Positions 6,447 through 8,573 of a stretch of DNA of 8,573 nucleotides are shown one piece after another. A program made the position numbers and the translations under genes. The notes beneath the pieces were generated by a model. It searched no databases. It had not been told where the DNA came from and saw only the letters and a list, made by a program, of their open reading frames with translations. Each line of letters begins with the position of its first letter. Position 1 is the stretch's first letter. The DNA is from Cellvibrionaceae bacterium (GTDB taxonomy: Bacteria; Pseudomonadota; Gammaproteobacteria; Pseudomonadales; Cellvibrionaceae), in NCBI GenBank assembly GCA_027012915.1, contig JALUYN010000562.1:1-8573 (forward strand). Direction: 5' to 3'.

Positions 6447-7571
6447 ATGTTTTCTGCGGCAGACTACGATTACATGGCTCGGGCCGTCAGGCTTGGTCGC
6501 CAGGGGCTTTACACGACCATGCCCAACCCACGTGTGGGTTGTGTGTTGGTGAAGGACGGTCGAATCATTGCTGATGGCTGGCACGAGAAGGCGGGCGAGG
6601 GCCATGCCGAAGTGCGGGCCCTGGCAGTGGCACAGGAATCCGTTGAGGGCGCCACTGCGTATGTCACACTCGAGCCCTGCTCGCACACCGGTAAAACAGG
6701 CCCCTGTGCCGATGCCTTGATAGCGGCAGGCGTCGCTCGAGTTGTCTATGGCATGAAAGATCCGAACCCTCAGGTAGCGGGGCGTGGTTTGGCGCGTATA
6801 GCGCAGGCCGGAATTCAGGTGGACGGTCCGCTACTGGAAGAGCAGTGTCGGAGCCTCAACCCAGGTTTTATCAAGCGAATGGAGACAGGGAGGCCGCTGC
6901 TACGTTGCAAGTTGGCGATGAGCGTTGACGGCCGCACGGCTATGGCGAGCGGCGAAAGCCAATGGATAACCTCTTCTGCGGCCCGCTCGGACGTTCAAAA
7001 GTTGCGTGCCCGCAGTTGTGCCGTGGTGACGGGTGTGGGTTCGATTATCCAGGATGATTCTTCGCTTACGGTGCGTGCCGACGAGTTGGGGCTGGAAAAC
7101 GCCGAAACTATTGCCCAAAGGCAGCCTTTGCGGGTGGTTTTGGACTCAAATCAACATCTTCCTGAGACGGCAAAGGTGGTACAATCCCCCGCCGCCGATA
7201 CCCTGGTGGTGTCGTTGCGTGAAAATCCCGATAGTGCGCTCTCAGAGTGGGTTGAGCAGATTGCTCTGCCGGCGGATGAAACCGGACGGATCGATCCTTC
7301 GGCAGTGCTCCATGAATTGGGGCGCCGTCAGTGCAACGAGGTGTTGTTGGAGACAGGAGCCATCTTGGCCGGTGCGTTTTTGCAAGCGGGCCTGATTGAT
7401 GAGTTGGTCGTGTATATGGCGCCCAAGCTGATGGGCAGTCAGGGGCGGCCGCTGTTTGATTTGCCGTTGGATGAGATGGCACAACAATACCCATTGGATA
7501 TTCAGGATGTAAGATCTGTAGGTAATGATTGGCGTTTGACGATCATCCCACAGAGACCCTCCCGGCAGTAG
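6447..7571 (+). CDS. ribD: Bifunctional riboflavin deaminase/reductase RibD
   Basis: Counting from the ATG at 6447 this is 374 residues, normal for the bifunctional enzyme. The N-terminal deaminase domain (about 1-145) has the zinc site HAEV (H53, catalytic E55) and PCSHTGKTGPC (C78, C87). The C-terminal reductase domain (about 150-370) has KLAMSVDGRTA, the NADPH-binding TGVGSIIQDDSSLTVR, and the LIDELVVYMAPKLMG segment. It deaminates the pyrimidine product of GTP cyclohydrolase II and then reduces the ribosyl side chain, the second and third steps of riboflavin synthesis. GTG (6441) and TTG (6444) also lie in frame, but the ATG is favoured because TGAGG at 6433-6437, overlapping the nrdR stop, is then spaced 9 bases. 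An 88-base gap separates it from ribE. Confidence 0.96.
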   Translation: MFSAADYDYMARAVRLGRQGLYTTMPNPRVGCVLVKDGRIIADGWHEKAGEGHAEVRALAVAQESVEGATAYVTLEPCSHTGKTGPCADALIAAGVARVVYGMKDPNPQVAGRGLARIAQAGIQVDGPLLEEQCRSLNPGFIKRMETGRPLLRCKLAMSVDGRTAMASGESQWITSSAARSDVQKLRARSCAVVTGVGSIIQDDSSLTVRADELGLENAETIAQRQPLRVVLDSNQHLPETAKVVQSPAADTLVVSLRENPDSALSEWVEQIALPADETGRIDPSAVLHELGRRQCNEVLLETGAILAGAFLQAGLIDELVVYMAPKLMGSQGRPLFDLPLDEMAQQYPLDIQDVRSVGNDWRLTIIPQRPSRQ

Positions 7572-7581
7572 CATATTCAGA

Positions 7582-7634
7582 CGGGCTGAGATTGAGCGGA
7601 AATCGGACTGATCTATCCGAGACTGAAACCCCGC
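7582..7634 (+). other. Potentially structured leader between ribD and ribE
   Basis: The 88 bases between ribD and ribE (7572-7659) contain a clean hairpin, TCGGA (7603-7607) with TCCGA (7616-7620) and an 8-base loop. GCGG (7596-7599) can pair with CCGC (7631-7634) around it, and CGGG (7582-7585) with CCCG (7630-7633), or alternatively with CCCG at the ribD end (7561-7564). These mutually exclusive pairings are the sort seen in regulated leaders but could be chance. CTGAGA (7586-7591) and CTGATCT (7608-7614) resemble parts of a TPP riboswitch, though its other conserved blocks are missing, and nothing matches the FMN riboswitch consensus. TATAAA at 7638-7643 has no convincing -35. Evidence for function is weak. 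Confidence 0.25.
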
Positions 7635-7659
7635 GGATATAAACTAGAGTAGTGAGTCT

Positions 7660-8325
7660 ATGTTTACAGGAATTATTGAAGCCGTTGGTGAAATCGTAGC
7701 TGTGCAGCCCAGCAGTGGTGATGTGCGCTTGCGCATTAAATCCAACGGCCTGGATTTGTCAGACGTTGAACTGGGCGATTCAATCGCCACCAATGGTGTT
7801 TGTCTGACTGTGGTGGAGTTACCTGGGGATGGCTACTGGGCTGATGTCTCCGTAGAAACTATGGATTTCACCACTGTGCGCAGTTGGCAGGTGGGACGTC
7901 GAGTCAATCTGGAAAAGGCTCTGACGCCTACCACTCGTCTTGGAGGGCATCTGGTCAGCGGTCACGTGGATGGTGTTGGTGAAGTCATCAGTCGCCATAG
8001 AGACGCACGCTCTGAGCGTTTCCGTTTGAAGGCACCAGCGCCGCTTGCCAAATACATCTCGCACAAGGGTTCCATTACCGTAGACGGCACCAGCCTCACG
8101 GTAAATGCCGTCGATGGCAACGAGTTTGAGCTCAATATCGTGCCGCACACCATTGAGAAGACGGTGATCGGCGATTATCAGGCGGGTACTCCGGTTAATC
8201 TTGAGGTGGATGTCATTGCACGCTACCTGGAGCGTCTATTATTGGGGGATAAGGCTGCCGAATCCTCTACCGGCAAGGGCATTGACATGGCCTTTCTTGC
8301 CGACAACGGTTTTCTGCGCGGCTGA
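7660..8325 (+). CDS. ribE: Riboflavin synthase, alpha subunit
   Basis: A 221-residue protein made of two tandem lumazine-binding barrels (about 1-90 and 95-190), as expected for riboflavin synthase. It starts with the invariant MFTGIIE, where F2 is functionally important. Further family signatures are SIATNGVCLTV (41-51, with C48), GGHLVSGHVDGVG (95-107, with H102) and GSITVDGTSLTVN (137-149). The trimeric enzyme dismutates two molecules of 6,7-dimethyl-8-ribityllumazine into riboflavin and the pyrimidine precursor, the last step of the pathway. The ATG is preceded by AGAG at 7646-7649, a weak ribosome-binding site at 10 bases. The gene ends with in-frame tandem stops TGA TAG (8323-8328). It is called ribE in Pseudomonas-type nomenclature and ribC in E. 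coli. It lies between ribD and ribBA in a probable operon. Confidence 0.97.
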   Translation: MFTGIIEAVGEIVAVQPSSGDVRLRIKSNGLDLSDVELGDSIATNGVCLTVVELPGDGYWADVSVETMDFTTVRSWQVGRRVNLEKALTPTTRLGGHLVSGHVDGVGEVISRHRDARSERFRLKAPAPLAKYISHKGSITVDGTSLTVNAVDGNEFELNIVPHTIEKTVIGDYQAGTPVNLEVDVIARYLERLLLGDKAAESSTGKGIDMAFLADNGFLRG

Positions 8326-8376
8326 TAGGCTCGCGGGTAAATTTTCAAACACTGCACTTCATACGCAGGACACACT

Positions 8377-8573
8377 ATGAAATTGAACACAGTAGAAGAA
8401 CTTATTGACGATATCCGTCAGGGCAAAATGGTCATCTTGATGGATGACGAAGATCGTGAGAATGAAGGCGATTTGGTGATTGCTGCCGAGCAGTTGCGTG
8501 CCGAGGATGTCAACTTTATGGCAACCCACGCTCGTGGTTTGATTTGCCTTACCTTGTCAGAGGCCCGCTGCCA
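8377..8573 (+). CDS. ribBA: 3,4-dihydroxy-2-butanone-4-phosphate synthase, N-terminal part (RibB or RibBA; 3' end outside window)
   Basis: Only the first 65 residues are in the window. They show the RibB signature [11 protein letters not shown] (22-32), whose acidic and arginine residues bind Mg2+ and ribulose 5-phosphate, and [11 protein letters not shown] (47-57). RibB makes 3,4-dihydroxy-2-butanone 4-phosphate and formate from ribulose 5-phosphate, giving the four-carbon unit of the lumazine ring. Whether a GTP cyclohydrolase II domain follows (RibBA) cannot be seen; the fused form is usual at this operon position in Pseudomonas-like bacteria, hence the symbol. A good ribosome-binding site, AGGA at 8367-8370, lies 6 bases before the ATG. 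The 51-base gap after ribE holds no terminator, supporting an operon. Confidence 0.93.
   Translation, partial: MKLNTVEELIDDIRQGKMVILMDDEDRENEGDLVIAAEQLRAEDVNFMATHARGLICLTLSEARC

Noticed and set aside
7572..7659. FMN riboswitch before ribE
   Set aside because: None of the conserved RFN-element blocks (AGGG...GGGGTGAAATTCCC and the paired later segments) is present, and the gap is shorter than a complete element with its expression platform.
8326..8376. Terminator or separate promoter between ribE and ribBA
   Set aside because: No hairpin with a T-run and no -35/-10 pair is visible in these 51 bases; an operon is simpler.

Overview
This is an ordinary stretch of a gammaproteobacterial chromosome. 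It holds seven housekeeping-type genes (two cut by the window edges) and one signalling gene. The order nrdR-ribD-ribE-ribBA, a Pseudomonas-like RhlB helicase and a ppk/ppx pair all point to Gammaproteobacteria. Protein wording and moderate GC suggest a marine Cellvibrionales or Pseudomonas-related lineage, but this is an impression that I could not test by search. I see no transposase, integrase, phage gene, CRISPR array, tRNA or rRNA.

Layout from left to right: (1) the C-terminal half of a DEAD-box RNA helicase, RhlB-like (+), ending in an Arg/Gly-rich tail and followed by a hairpin terminator; (2) a REC-REC-GGDEF response regulator, a predicted diguanylate cyclase (+); (3) converging on it with only 42 bases between, an exopolyphosphatase/GppA-family gene, ppx (-); (4) upstream of ppx on the same strand, polyphosphate kinase ppk1 (-), which could be co-transcribed with ppx; (5) a 192-base divergent regulatory gap; (6) nrdR (+), the ATP-cone/zinc-ribbon repressor of ribonucleotide reductase genes; (7) ribD, ribE and the start of ribBA (+), riboflavin biosynthesis genes that probably form an operon with nrdR.

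How the genes work together: Ppk1 makes polyphosphate from ATP and Ppx degrades it, so the minus-strand pair controls polyphosphate turnover. RibD, RibE and RibBA supply three of the riboflavin steps; ribH, nusB and thiL often follow in this lineage but lie outside the window. The diguanylate cyclase would turn a phosphorelay input into cyclic di-GMP.

The most interesting non-coding signal lies just upstream of ppk. A Pho-box-like pair of direct repeats sits 10 bases before a TATAGT -10 candidate, and that -10 lies inside a perfect 7-bp dyad. I do not see a previously undescribed system here. The remaining observations are modest: an apparently I-site-less diguanylate cyclase with two intact receiver domains, a structured gap before ribE, and inverted or tandem repeats in three intergenic gaps.
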